Shown here: piece after piece, positions 51,268 to 60,454 of the stretch
Numbering within the stretch: position 1 is the stretch's first letter
Layout of the letters: each line of letters starts with the position of its first letter
From: JASLDZ01 sp038226305
GTDB taxonomy: Bacteria; Pseudomonadota; Alphaproteobacteria; Caulobacterales; Caulobacteraceae
DNA: 64,000 nt
Assembly: GCA_038226305.1 (NCBI GenBank)
Contig: JBBRQN010000002.1
Span: 124,001 to 188,000 of the forward strand
Direction: 5' to 3'
Program-made: the position numbers and the translations under genes
The notes under the pieces: model-generated
The model's database searches: none
Seen by the model: the letters and a program-made list of their open reading frames with translations, nothing else
Told to the model about the DNA's origin: nothing

Positions 51268-51341
51268 GGCCTGGTGGCGGAGTGGTTACGCAGAGGACTG
51301 CAAATCCTTGCACCCGAGTTCGATTCTCGGCCAGGCCTCCA
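51268..51341 (+). tRNA. tRNA-Cys (GCA)
   Basis: 74 nt with encoded CCA. Acceptor GGCCTGG/CCAGGCC, anticodon loop CTGCAAA (anticodon GCA), T arm CCGAG-TTCGATT-CTCGG. Followed 43 bp later by the Pcm-like gene. Confidence 0.97.
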
Positions 51342-51384
51342 AGCGCCGTCTCCGGACGGTCTCTAAACCGGGAGTGACGCCGCC

Positions 51385-52023
51385 ATGACGTTCGATTTCG
51401 CGCAGGCGCGGATCATCATGGTGGACAGTCAGGTCCGCACCAACGACGTGACCGATCACGCCGTGCAGGATGCCATGTCAGACTTCCCGCGGGAGGAGCT
51501 CTGCGCCCCCGGCAAGCAGCCCCTGGCCTATGCGGAGGCCCCCGTGCCCTACGCGCCGGGCTGGTTCCTGATGGAGCCGCGCGATGTTTCCAAGCTTCTG
51601 CAGGCGCTTGCCCCCCGGCCGGGTGAGCGCGCTCTGACGATCGCGGCTCCCTATGCCGCCGCCGTCCTGTCGCTGATCGGCTGCCGGGTCACGGCGCGAC
51701 TGGCGCAGGGGGCGGGCGAAACGGTGGCCCCCGTGCTGTCGCGGCACGGCGTGGCTGTGGAGGCCGGGGATCTGTCCACGCTGGGGGATGCGGGCCCGTT
51801 CGACCTCATCGTATGCGAGGGTGCCGTGACGCACATTCCGCAGGCCTGGCTCGACGCCCTGGCCGTCGGCGGGCGGCTGGCGGCGGTGGAGCGGGTCGGC
51901 CCCGGCGGCAAGGCGAGGCTGGTCACGCGGGGCGAGGATGGCCTTCTGGCCCGGCGCGAGCTGTTCGATTCGACCCCGCCGATGCTGCCCGGCTTCGCGC
52001 CAAGGATCGCTTTCGCGCTTTAA
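51385..52023 (+). CDS. Pcm-like (L-isoaspartate methyltransferase) protein, degenerate SAM motif
   Basis: 212 aa. N terminus MTFDFAQARIIMVDSQVRTN and PREELCAPGKQPLAYAEA match the protein-L-isoaspartate O-methyltransferase family. The SAM-binding motif I, normally a glycine-rich GxGxG, reads ALTIAAPYAAAVLSLIG, so cofactor binding is doubtful. In Caulobacter a gene of this type precedes tolC and popZ; here popZ follows directly. Its role may be structural or lost catalysis; annotate with care. Confidence 0.85.
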   Translation: MTFDFAQARIIMVDSQVRTNDVTDHAVQDAMSDFPREELCAPGKQPLAYAEAPVPYAPGWFLMEPRDVSKLLQALAPRPGERALTIAAPYAAAVLSLIGCRVTARLAQGAGETVAPVLSRHGVAVEAGDLSTLGDAGPFDLIVCEGAVTHIPQAWLDALAVGGRLAAVERVGPGGKARLVTRGEDGLLARRELFDSTPPMLPGFAPRIAFAL

Positions 52024-52140
52024 AGCCCTGGCGAACGCGCCGTTTGCGCGAAGGAAATTGCGCGGCGACCGTGTCTTCGCCTACCTTGCCTTCCAACGCG
52101 CCGGTGCCTTCCGCAGCCGGCCCCATCCAGACGGCCGACC

Positions 52141-52740
52141 ATGTCCGACCCGACCGCCCCGGAACCGACGATGGAGGAGATCCTCGCCTCCATCCGGCGA
52201 ATCATCTCCGAAGACGATGCGCCCGCGGCCGATCCGGTCGCCGCGGCCGATGCCGCGCCCGCCGGTGGCGGCGAACCCCATGAACCCGAGCCCCACGAGG
52301 ACGTACTGGAGCTGACGCAGGTGGCACCCGAGCCGCCGCCCGCCCCACGCGCGCCTGCGCCGGTCGCCGCCGAAACGGTGGGCGACCTCGACGTGTTCGA
52401 TGCGCCCGAGCCTGCCCCGCCGCCTCCGCCCCGCCGGCCGGCCCCTGTCGCCCGCGCGCCTGATCCCGAGCCCGAGCCCGCCTCGTGGAGCGCCGCCGGC
52501 CACGAGATGGACGAGGAAGAGCCCCTCATCGCCGACCACAGCGCCGACACGGCCGCCGGCCACTTCGGTGCCCTGGCGCAGAGCCTGGCCATGCCCGCCA
52601 GCGGCCGCTCGCTGGAAGACGTGGTGCGCGAACTCCTGCGCCCGCTCCTGAAGGAGTGGCTAGACACCAACCTCACGCAGATCGTGGAGACCACGGTGCA
52701 GGCCGAGGTGGAGCGCATCTCGCGCCGCCGCGTACGCTGA
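52141..52740 (+). CDS. popZ: Polar organizing protein PopZ (DUF2497)
   Basis: 199 aa. The N-terminal helix SDPTAPEPTMEEILASIRRI is the conserved client-binding region, followed by a long acidic, Pro/Ala-rich disordered linker (~25-130), and the C-terminal oligomerisation helices SLEDVVRELLRPLLKEWLD and VQAEVERISRRR. In Caulobacter PopZ forms polar condensates that anchor the ParB-origin complex. Next gene is valS, the usual neighbour. A strong terminator separates them. Confidence 0.93.
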   Translation: MSDPTAPEPTMEEILASIRRIISEDDAPAADPVAAADAAPAGGGEPHEPEPHEDVLELTQVAPEPPPAPRAPAPVAAETVGDLDVFDAPEPAPPPPPRRPAPVARAPDPEPEPASWSAAGHEMDEEEPLIADHSADTAAGHFGALAQSLAMPASGRSLEDVVRELLRPLLKEWLDTNLTQIVETTVQAEVERISRRRVR

Positions 52741-52803
52741 GGTCGACATAGGGCGGGCCTATCGAGCTCTGCCCCAGCCGCCTCGCCGACCCTGACTTCC
52801 CTT

Positions 52804-52838
52804 GAGGAGGCGGCGCTGAGCCCCAGCGCCGCCTCCTC
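52804..52838 (+). terminator. Strong terminator between popZ and valS
   Basis: A perfect 14-bp stem (GAGGAGGCGGCGCT with AGCGCCGCCTCCTC), 7-nt loop, then TTTCG. It lies only 23 bp before the valS ATG, so it may also act in the valS leader. Confidence 0.8.
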
Positions 52839-52861
52839 TTTCGTTTCCGAGCCCCCCGCAG

Positions 52862-55561
52862 ATGCTTCCCAAGACGTTCGACCCCAAGGCCGCCGAGCCC
52901 CTGATCTACGCCCGCTGGGAACAGTCCGGCGCGTTCAGCCCCGAGCATGCGCTGCGGCGCAATCCGGACGCCGAGCCGTTCTGCATCGTGATCCCCCCGC
53001 CCAACGTGACGGGCAGCCTGCACATGGGCCACGCGCTCAACAACACGCTGCAGGACATCCTGGCGCGCTTCCACCGCATGCGCGGGAAGAGCGTGCTGTG
53101 GCTGCCGGGGACGGACCACGCGGGCATCGCCACGCAGATGGTGGTGGAACGCCAACTCGCCGCGCAGGGCAACGTGGGTCGTCGGGAACTGGGGCGCGAC
53201 GCCTTCGTGCAGCGCATCTGGGAGTGGAAGGCGGAGTCCGGCGGGGCGATCACGCAGCAGCTTCGTCGGCTGGGCGCGTCCTGCGACTGGAGCCGCGAAC
53301 GGTTCACCCTGGACGAAGGCCTCTCGGCCGCCGTGCGCAAGGTGTTCGTGAGCCTGCACCGCGAGGGGCTGCTCTATCGCGACAAGCGGCTGGTGAACTG
53401 GGACCCGCAGTTCCAGACCGCCATCTCCGACCTCGAGGTCGAGACCCGCGAGGAGAAGGGCTTGATGTGGTCGTTCGCCTATCCGCTGGAGGGCGAGCCC
53501 ATCGACGGCGTGAGCGAGATCGTCATCGCCACCACGCGCCCGGAGACCATGCTGGGCGACGGAGCGGTGGCCGTGCATCCGGACGACGAGCGGTACAGGC
53601 AATTCATCGGCCGCATGGTGCGCCTGCCGATCGCCGACCGGCTGATCCCGATCATCGCCGACGAATACCCGGACCCCGAGAAGGGCTCGGGCGCGGTGAA
53701 GATCACCGGCGCGCACGACTTCAACGACTATCAGGTGGCGCGCCGCCACGACCTTTCCCTGATCTCCATCATGGACGAGCAGGCGCGCATGAGCGGCCCG
53801 ATCCCGGATCGCTATCGCGGCATGGACCGCATGGTCGCGCGGAAGTTGGTGCTGGAGGAGATCGAGGCGCTCGGCCTGTATCGCGGCGCCGAGGAGCGGA
53901 TGATTGCCCGCCCCTACGGCGACCGGTCGGGCGTAGTGATCGAACCCTTCCTCACCGACCAGTGGTACGTGGACGCCAAGACGCTGGCCCAGCCCGCCAT
54001 CGCTGACGTGGAGGAGGGCCGCACCGTCTTTGAGCCCGCCCACTGGGCGAAGACCTACTTCGAATGGATGCGCAACATCGAGCCCTGGTGCGTGTCGCGC
54101 CAGCTTTGGTGGGGGCACCGGATCCCGGCCTGGTTCGGCCCCGTTGACGAGACCGGCAAGCCGTCCATCTTCGTGGAAGAAAGCGAGGCCGCCGCCAGAG
54201 CCGCCGCCCAGGAGCAGTTCGGCCGAGACGTCGAGCTGCGGCAGGACGAAGACGTCCTCGACACCTGGTTCTCCTCCGGCCTGTGGGCGTTCTCCACGCT
54301 CGGGTGGCCGAACGAGACGGAGGACCTGAAGCGGTTCTACCCCACCGACACCCTGGTCACCGGGTTCGACATCATCTTCTTCTGGGTCGCCCGGATGATG
54401 ATGCTGGGGCGGCATTTCATGGGCTCGGTGCCCTTCCGTCGCGTGATCATCAACGGCCTCGTTCGCGACGAGAAGGGGCAGAAGATGTCCAAGTCCAAGG
54501 GCAACGTCATCGATCCCCTCGAGATCGTGGATGCCCTGGGCGCCGACGCCCTGCGCTTCACCATGGCGATCACCTCGGGCGCGCGGGACATCAAGCTGTC
54601 GAAGACGCGCATCGAGGGCTATCGCAACTTCGGCACCAAGCTGTGGAACGCCGCCCGGTTCTGCCAGATGAACGAGTGCGCAGTGCCGCCGGGGTTCGAC
54701 CCGGCCACGCTCAGCTCACCCCTGAACCGCTGGCTGCGGGGCGAGGTCGTGCGCTGCGGCGCGCTGGTGACCGACGCCATCGAGGCCGGGCGCTTCGACG
54801 AGGCCTCAGAAGCTCTGTACCGCTTCATCTGGAACAGCTTCTGCGACTGGTATCTCGAGCTCGCCAAGCCCGTGCTGAACGGGCCTGACGAGGCCGCCAA
54901 GGCCGAGACCCGCGCCGCCGCCGCCTGGGCGCTCGACTGCGCCATCCGTCTCCTGCACCCCGTGTCGCCGTTCATCACCGAGGCCCTGTGGGAGGAGACG
55001 GCTGAGTTCGATCCCAACCGTTCCGGCATGCTGATCGAGGCGCAGTGGCCGACCCTGCCCGCCGAGTGGGTCGATCCGCAGGCGGATGCCGAGATCGGGC
55101 TCGTGATCGCCACCATCGGCGAGGGCCGCTCGCTGCGCGCCGAACTGCGCGCCCCGCCCTCCGCCAAGCCTCCGCTCCTGATCGTGGAGGGCTCGGGCGA
55201 CGCCAAGCGCGTGCTGATCGCCGCCGAGGCGGTCATCAGGCAGATGCTGCGAGTGTCCGCGGTGCGGGTGGAGCCGCAGCCGCCTGCCGGCTCGCTCCCC
55301 TTCGTGGCCTCGGGCGTGACCTTCGCCATGCCCCTGGCAGACGTGATCGACCTGAAGGTCGAGCGCGCCCGGCTGATCAAGGAGATCGACGCCTTCACCG
55401 TGGATGCGGACCGCACCGCCAAGAAGCTCGCCAACGCCGACTTCGTGGCCCGTGCCCCCGCCGCCGTGGTGCAGGAGAACCGCGACCGGATGGAGGAGGC
55501 GCGCGCCTCCGCCGCCAAGCTCGCCAGCGCCCTGCAGAAGCTCGAACAGGCAGGCGTCTAG
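52862..55561 (+). CDS. valS: Valyl-tRNA synthetase
   Basis: 899 aa class I synthetase. HIGH-type motif PPNVTGSLHMGHALNNTLQ (~43-61), editing (CP1) domain, KMSKSKGNVIDP (~541-552), WDQ-like C-terminal anticodon domain and a final coiled coil (VERARLIKEIDAFTVDADR). Charges tRNA-Val. Complete and of normal length. Confidence 0.98.
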   Translation: MLPKTFDPKAAEPLIYARWEQSGAFSPEHALRRNPDAEPFCIVIPPPNVTGSLHMGHALNNTLQDILARFHRMRGKSVLWLPGTDHAGIATQMVVERQLAAQGNVGRRELGRDAFVQRIWEWKAESGGAITQQLRRLGASCDWSRERFTLDEGLSAAVRKVFVSLHREGLLYRDKRLVNWDPQFQTAISDLEVETREEKGLMWSFAYPLEGEPIDGVSEIVIATTRPETMLGDGAVAVHPDDERYRQFIGRMVRLPIADRLIPIIADEYPDPEKGSGAVKITGAHDFNDYQVARRHDLSLISIMDEQARMSGPIPDRYRGMDRMVARKLVLEEIEALGLYRGAEERMIARPYGDRSGVVIEPFLTDQWYVDAKTLAQPAIADVEEGRTVFEPAHWAKTYFEWMRNIEPWCVSRQLWWGHRIPAWFGPVDETGKPSIFVEESEAAARAAAQEQFGRDVELRQDEDVLDTWFSSGLWAFSTLGWPNETEDLKRFYPTDTLVTGFDIIFFWVARMMMLGRHFMGSVPFRRVIINGLVRDEKGQKMSKSKGNVIDPLEIVDALGADALRFTMAITSGARDIKLSKTRIEGYRNFGTKLWNAARFCQMNECAVPPGFDPATLSSPLNRWLRGEVVRCGALVTDAIEAGRFDEASEALYRFIWNSFCDWYLELAKPVLNGPDEAAKAETRAAAAWALDCAIRLLHPVSPFITEALWEETAEFDPNRSGMLIEAQWPTLPAEWVDPQADAEIGLVIATIGEGRSLRAELRAPPSAKPPLLIVEGSGDAKRVLIAAEAVIRQMLRVSAVRVEPQPPAGSLPFVASGVTFAMPLADVIDLKVERARLIKEIDAFTVDADRTAKKLANADFVARAPAAVVQENRDRMEEARASAAKLASALQKLEQAGV

Positions 55562-55673
55562 CCGGGTCTCTGACCGGGGCGATCCCAACGCCCGGCAGGG
55601 TTTGCAAGGCCGCGCGCGCCGTGCTTACCGTCTGGACGAGCGCTGCGCAGACGGTGCCGTTCGGGAGACGACG

Positions 55674-57440
55674 ATGGCCGACGACAGCTCGCATGCACCC
55701 CCTGCGCCGACATCGGCCGCGGCGTGGCCGGCCATGTCGATCGATCAGGTGCGCCAGCGCCTCGTGGCCCCGGGCTCGCCCCTGGAGATGGAGACCGCCA
55801 CCATCCGCGGCGTCGAGACCCGCGTCTGGACAAACGCCCCGGCCAGCCTGCGCGTGGTTCTGGAGACGGGCCGCACCCACGGCCAGAAGGTGTTCACCGT
55901 CTACGAGGACGAGCGGGTAACCTACGATGCCTTCTTCCGGGCCACGTCGAAGTTCGCCCATGCCCTCGTCGCCAGGGGCGTGAAGAAGGGCGACCGGGTC
56001 GCCATCATCATGCGCAACCTGCCGGAATGGCCGGTGGCGTTCTTTGCCGCGGCGTCCATCGGAGCCATCGTCACGCCGCTGAACGCCTGGTGGACCTCGG
56101 CCGAGCTGGAATACGGCCTGGCCGATTCCGGCGCGAAGATCGCCATCGTCGACGCCGAACGCTTCGAGCGCATCGCCGAGCACCTGTCAGGGCTGGAGGC
56201 GCTGGAGCACGTCTACGTCTCCCGCAGCGCGGAGGAGGTGGCCCACCCAAAGGTGTCGGCGCTGGAAGGCGTGATCGGCGCCTCGGCGGGCTGGGCCACG
56301 CTGGACGACGCGGAGCTGCCGCCCTGCGATCTGGCCCCCGACGACGAGGCCACGATCTTCTACACCTCAGGCACCACGGGAAAGCCCAAGGGTGCCCTGG
56401 GCACGCACCGCAACATCACCTCCAACATCCTGGCTTCGGCCTTCTCCCTCGCGCGCAGCTACCTGCGGCGGGGCGAGGCGCCGCCTGCGCCCGATCCCAC
56501 CGCGCCGCAGCGGGTGGTGCTGCTTTCGGTGCCGTTCTTCCACGCCACGGGCTGCTTCGCGGTGCTGGACCCCGTGGTCTTCACCGGCGGCAAGATCGTG
56601 CTGATGCACCGCTGGGACCCGATCAAGGCCTTCGAGCTGATCGAGCGCGAGCGGGTGACGCAGGTGGGCGGCGTGCCCACCATCGCCTGGCAGCTGATCG
56701 AGCACCCCCTGCGCGGCAACTACGACCTCTCCAGCCTGGAGCAGGTGGCCTACGGCGGGGCACCCTCGGCGCCGGAGCTGGTGCGCCAGATCCAGAGCAC
56801 GTTCAAAGGCTCGGCCCCCGGCAACGGCTGGGGCATGACCGAGACCAGCGCCACGCACACCTCGCATATCGGCGAAGACTACATGCACCGCTCCGACAGC
56901 GCAGGGCCGTGCGTGGGCGACTACCAGATCGAGGTGCGCGATCCCGACGGCAAGGTGCTGCCCCCCGGCGTGGTGGGCGAGCTCTATGGCAAGGGGCCGA
57001 ACATCGTCGTCGGCTACTGGAACAAACCCGAGGCTTCGGCCGAAACCTTCAAGGACGGCTGGGTGCGCACGGGTGACCTGGCCCGGATCGACGAGGAGGG
57101 CTTCCTCTTCATCATCGACCGCGCCAAGGACATGCTGATCCGCGGCGGCGAGAACATCTACTGCGTGGAGGTGGAGAACGCCCTCTACGAACACCCTGCC
57201 ATCATGGATGCCGCCGTGGTGGCCGTGCCGCACAAGACCCTGGGCGAGGAGCCCGGCGCCGTGGTCACCCTGAAGCCCGGCTCGGAAGCCACCGAGGCCG
57301 AACTGCGGGCCTTCGTGGCGGAGCGGCTGGCGGCGTTCAAGGTGCCGGTGAAGATCCAGTTCCGCACCGAAACCCTGCCCCGAAACGCCAACGGCAAGAT
57401 TCTGAAGAGCGAGCTGAAGTCGGTCTTCGCGAACGGCTGA
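55674..57440 (+). CDS. AMP-dependent acyl-CoA synthetase / ligase
   Basis: 588 aa from MADDSSHAPP after GGGAGAC. Adenylating-enzyme motifs: FYTSGTTGKPKGALGTHRN (~223-241), GWGMTETSATHT, GWVRTGDLARIDEEGFLF and the C-terminal lysine region PRNANGKILKSEL. It activates a carboxylic acid as an acyl-AMP and then acyl-CoA; the acid is unknown, with fatty acids most likely. The N-terminal ~60 residues before the usual start are a family variation. Stands alone, followed by a bidirectional terminator. Confidence 0.9.
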   Translation: MADDSSHAPPAPTSAAAWPAMSIDQVRQRLVAPGSPLEMETATIRGVETRVWTNAPASLRVVLETGRTHGQKVFTVYEDERVTYDAFFRATSKFAHALVARGVKKGDRVAIIMRNLPEWPVAFFAAASIGAIVTPLNAWWTSAELEYGLADSGAKIAIVDAERFERIAEHLSGLEALEHVYVSRSAEEVAHPKVSALEGVIGASAGWATLDDAELPPCDLAPDDEATIFYTSGTTGKPKGALGTHRNITSNILASAFSLARSYLRRGEAPPAPDPTAPQRVVLLSVPFFHATGCFAVLDPVVFTGGKIVLMHRWDPIKAFELIERERVTQVGGVPTIAWQLIEHPLRGNYDLSSLEQVAYGGAPSAPELVRQIQSTFKGSAPGNGWGMTETSATHTSHIGEDYMHRSDSAGPCVGDYQIEVRDPDGKVLPPGVVGELYGKGPNIVVGYWNKPEASAETFKDGWVRTGDLARIDEEGFLFIIDRAKDMLIRGGENIYCVEVENALYEHPAIMDAAVVAVPHKTLGEEPGAVVTLKPGSEATEAELRAFVAERLAAFKVPVKIQFRTETLPRNANGKILKSELKSVFANG

Positions 57441-57446
57441 AGGTTC

Positions 57447-57470
57447 GGCGCGGGCCGGGCGGCCCGCGCC
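57447..57470. terminator. Bidirectional hairpin after acyl-CoA synthetase
   Basis: 10-bp GC stem (GGCGCGGGCC with GGCCCGCGCC) around a GGGC loop, between the convergent acyl-CoA synthetase gene and the YG-rich protein gene (8 bp before the latter's stop). Confidence 0.75.
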
Positions 57471-57478
57471 ATCACGCG

Positions 57479-57904
57479 TCAGTACCCGCGGGAAGGGTAG
57501 GCGCCGTAGGCGTAGGCCTGTCGCGGCGCCGGTGCGGTGTAGCCGTAGCCTGAGGGCTGTGACGCGTAGCCGGAGTTCCAGCCCTGCTCGACCCGGCCGT
57601 AGCGCGGCGCTTCGTAGCTCTGGGCGTAGCGATAATCCCGGCTGCCGTCCTCGTCGCCGTAGGTCACGCGACCTGTGTCGTAGGTGCCCGCCCGCGAGGG
57701 ATAGCTGGTGGTTTCGCAAGGGGCGTCGCCGTAACGCACGTCCGCGCTGCGGGCATAGGCCGGGCCGTAGCCGGATGAGGCCTGATAGCTCGGCGCATAG
57801 CCGTAGCTGGGCGCGCCGTAGCTTTGGGCGGCGGCGGAGCCGGCAAAGGCAGCCCCTCCCGCCATCAGAGCGAGGAGAAAGGTGGTGCGCAGGACGGTCC
57901 GCAT
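57479..57904 (-). CDS. Secreted Tyr/Gly/Ser-rich protein of unknown function
   Basis: 141 aa from MRTVLRTTFLLALMAGGAAF, a clear signal peptide ending AAA; the open frame runs 33 codons further but the start at 57904 fits export. The mature part is low complexity, with recurring YG and SYGA units (SYGAPSYGYAPSYQASSGYG) and one cysteine pair position only (APCETT). It could be an outer-surface or matrix-like protein. No family recognised. Confidence 0.65.
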   Translation of the reverse strand: MRTVLRTTFLLALMAGGAAFAGSAAAQSYGAPSYGYAPSYQASSGYGPAYARSADVRYGDAPCETTSYPSRAGTYDTGRVTYGDEDGSRDYRYAQSYEAPRYGRVEQGWNSGYASQPSGYGYTAPAPRQAYAYGAYPSRGY

Positions 57905-58097
57905 GGGGTGCCTCGTTGGCTTCAAGCCGGTTCCGGGCGGGGGACGCCCATACGGTGAAGCTGAACGGCTCCGCTTGAACGCGTTCTGAACGTCGCTCGT
58001 CACCCGCCGTTCAGGTTCGCGGCCTTGGACGCCGGGTGCGGGAACGGGCTACACCGCAGCCGCGGCGGCCGGCGATGGCGTCGCCTCCGGAGACTTC

Positions 58098-59381
58098 GTG
58101 CGCCGACCCCGACCTTCCCCCGACCCGACACGCCGACCGGCTCAGGAACTCACCGGCGTGATCGGCGAGGTGGGCGCGCAGGGCGACGGCCGGCTCGAGC
58201 CCTCGGGCGCCCACGTGCCCTTCACCCTGGCGGGCGAGGAGGTTCGAGCCTCCGTCGGAGACGGACGGGGCGAATTGCTGGAGCTGTTGCGGCCGAGCCC
58301 GCAGCGGGTGGAGCCGCCTTGCCCGCACTTCGGCACCTGCGGGGGCTGCGCCCTGCAGCACTGGGAACTGGGCCCCTATAGGGCGTGGAAGCTCGCGCAG
58401 CTGGAGGCGCTGCTGCAGCGCGCGGGCCTTGATGCTCCTGCCACGCTCGGCTTTGCGGCCGAGCCCGGCACCCGGCGGCGGGTGGCCCTGCATGCCCGGC
58501 GGGGCACGCGGGAGGCGGCGCAGATCGGCTACAAGGGGCGGCGCAGCTGGTCGCTGGTGCCGGTGTCGGCCTGCCCGATCGCCGATCCACGCCTGGTGGC
58601 GGCCTTCCCCGCGCTCGCCTGCCTAGCCGCGCCCCTGTTCGAGAACGCCAAGAGCGCCCCGACTCTGCACGTCACCCTCACCGATACGGGGATCGACGTG
58701 GACATCTCAGGGGTGGAGCGCCGATCCGGCGGCCTTTCTGCCGATGCCCGCGTGCGCGTCGCCAAGGCGGCGGCAGAGGCCGACTTCGCCCGGGTGACGC
58801 TGGACGGCGAGGGCCTCTATCAGGTGCGGGAGGCGGTGGTGCGCTTTGGCGCGGCCGCAGTCGCCCTGCCGCCCGGCGGGTTCCTGCAGGCCGTGGCGGC
58901 TGCCGAGGAGGCGATGGGGCGCCTGGCCATGCAGGCCTGCGCAGGCGCGAGCCGCATAGCCGACCTCTACTGCGGGGCGGGCGCCTTCACCCTGCGGCTG
59001 GCACAGATCGCGCCCGTGCTGGCCGCCGACGTCTCCGAAGGGGCGATCGGCGCTCTGAAATCCGCCACCGGATCGACGCCGGGGCTGAAGGGCATCGCCG
59101 CGCAGGCGCGAGACCTCAGCCGCCGCCCGGTGCTCGCCGCCGAGCTGAAGGGCATCGATGCGGTGGTTTTCGATCCGCCCCGGGCCGGCGCGCTCGAGCA
59201 GGCGGGCGAGATCGCGCGATCGGGGGCCGGCGTCGCCGTCGCCGTCTCCTGCAACCCCACAACCTTCGTGCGTGACGCCACTGTGCTCGGCGAGCACGGA
59301 TTTCGCCTTCAGGCGGTCACGGCGGTGGACCAGTTCCTGTGGTCTCCCCATATCGAACTCGTCGGCGTGTTCACGAGGTAG
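58098..59381 (+). CDS. 23S rRNA m5U methyltransferase-like (RlmD/TrmA family)
   Basis: 427 aa from a GTG. N-terminal part lacks a clear TRAM domain but has the 4Fe-4S cysteines in PCPHFGTCGGCALQHW and a later cysteine (PVSACPIA). SAM domain: IADLYCGAGAFTLRLAQ, VVFDPPRAGA and the catalytic cysteine in VAVSCNPTTFVRDA. It methylates C5 of a uridine in rRNA or tRNA using SAM. Assignment within RlmC/RlmD/TrmA is not certain. Six bases before the next gene's ATG. Confidence 0.88.
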   Translation: MRRPRPSPDPTRRPAQELTGVIGEVGAQGDGRLEPSGAHVPFTLAGEEVRASVGDGRGELLELLRPSPQRVEPPCPHFGTCGGCALQHWELGPYRAWKLAQLEALLQRAGLDAPATLGFAAEPGTRRRVALHARRGTREAAQIGYKGRRSWSLVPVSACPIADPRLVAAFPALACLAAPLFENAKSAPTLHVTLTDTGIDVDISGVERRSGGLSADARVRVAKAAAEADFARVTLDGEGLYQVREAVVRFGAAAVALPPGGFLQAVAAAEEAMGRLAMQACAGASRIADLYCGAGAFTLRLAQIAPVLAADVSEGAIGALKSATGSTPGLKGIAAQARDLSRRPVLAAELKGIDAVVFDPPRAGALEQAGEIARSGAGVAVAVSCNPTTFVRDATVLGEHGFRLQAVTAVDQFLWSPHIELVGVFTR

Positions 59382-59386
59382 GCGGC

Positions 59387-60454
59387 ATGGGCGAGCTGGG
59401 GATCGGCGGGCGGCGCAGGGCCTTCGCGGGCGAGGCGCGGGTGCAGCGCCTGCGCGGGGCCGCACAGGCCGCCTTCTGGACCACCGCCGCCTTCGCGGGC
59501 CGCGCCATCGTTCGCCCAACTGACCGGGAGGGATCGCCCGACCCCTCCACCGAACCGGCCCCGGCCCGGGCTCTCGGCATCGGCTGGCGGGAGGCGTTCG
59601 ACAAGGACGCGAAGGATGTGGCCGCCGGCCTCTACGTGGTGGCCGATTCCGCCGCCGTCGATCCCCGCGCGATTCTGCGCCAGCTGGACGATCTCTACGC
59701 CGACGGCCGCCAGGTTGAGGCGCGCCGCCAGCGCAGGGGCGGCGGGGTGGAGGTGCGTGCTGCCGAGACCGACCTTGCGTCCTACCCCGTCTACTATCGC
59801 CAGAACTTCCACTTCCAGAGCGACGGCTGGCTGACGCAGGAGAGCGCCCGCCGCTACGAGGGTCAGGTGGAGGCTTTGTTCGCCGGGGCCGCCGCACCCA
59901 TGCGTCGGCGGGCCCTGTCGCTTCTGGCCAAGGCCCTGCGAGGGCGGGATCAACGCCAGCTTCGCATCGCAGACATCGCCTGCGGCTCCGGCGCCTTCAT
60001 CGCCGACCTCGCGGCCACCTTCCCGCGAGCTCAGGTGCTGGGGGTGGACCTCTCGGCCGCCTATCTCGCGGAAACCGCCCGGCGCACGCCGGAGGCGGGC
60101 GTGGTGCAGGCCCCCGCCGAGCAGCTGCCCTTCGCCGACTCGAGCCTGGATGCGATCACCTGCATCTACCTGTTCCACGAACTGCCCCCCAAGGTGCGCA
60201 CGGCCGTGGCGGCCGAGTTCGCGCGGGTGCTGAAGCCCGGCGGCGTCGTGGCCTTCGCCGACTCGATCCAGGCGTCGGATGCGCCGCAGTTCGCCCGCCC
60301 GCTGGAGCGCTTCCCGGTGAATTTCCACGAGCCGTTCTACGACAGCTATCAGGCCACCGATCTCCCCGCCCTCTTCGCGCAGGCGGGGCTGGTGGAGGCG
60401 GGGGCGGATGCGGCGTTCCTCACCAAGGCGCTGCTGCTGCGCAAGTCCGCCTAG
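59387..60454 (+). CDS. Class I SAM-dependent methyltransferase
   Basis: 355 aa from MGELGIGGRR. N-terminal ~140 residues include a helical part (KDVAAGLYVVADSAAVDPRAI) and DLASYPVYYRQNFHFQSDGW; then a Rossmann SAM domain with RIADIACGSGAFIADLAATF (~204-223), acidic VDLSAAYLAETARR and FADSSLDAITCIYLFHE. Type-11 methyltransferase; substrate unknown. The N-terminal fold recurs in methyltransferases with a C20-like quinone or lipid substrate, which is only a guess. Its stop shares CTAG with the convergent radical SAM gene. Confidence 0.82.
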   Translation: MGELGIGGRRRAFAGEARVQRLRGAAQAAFWTTAAFAGRAIVRPTDREGSPDPSTEPAPARALGIGWREAFDKDAKDVAAGLYVVADSAAVDPRAILRQLDDLYADGRQVEARRQRRGGGVEVRAAETDLASYPVYYRQNFHFQSDGWLTQESARRYEGQVEALFAGAAAPMRRRALSLLAKALRGRDQRQLRIADIACGSGAFIADLAATFPRAQVLGVDLSAAYLAETARRTPEAGVVQAPAEQLPFADSSLDAITCIYLFHELPPKVRTAVAAEFARVLKPGGVVAFADSIQASDAPQFARPLERFPVNFHEPFYDSYQATDLPALFAQAGLVEAGADAAFLTKALLLRKSA

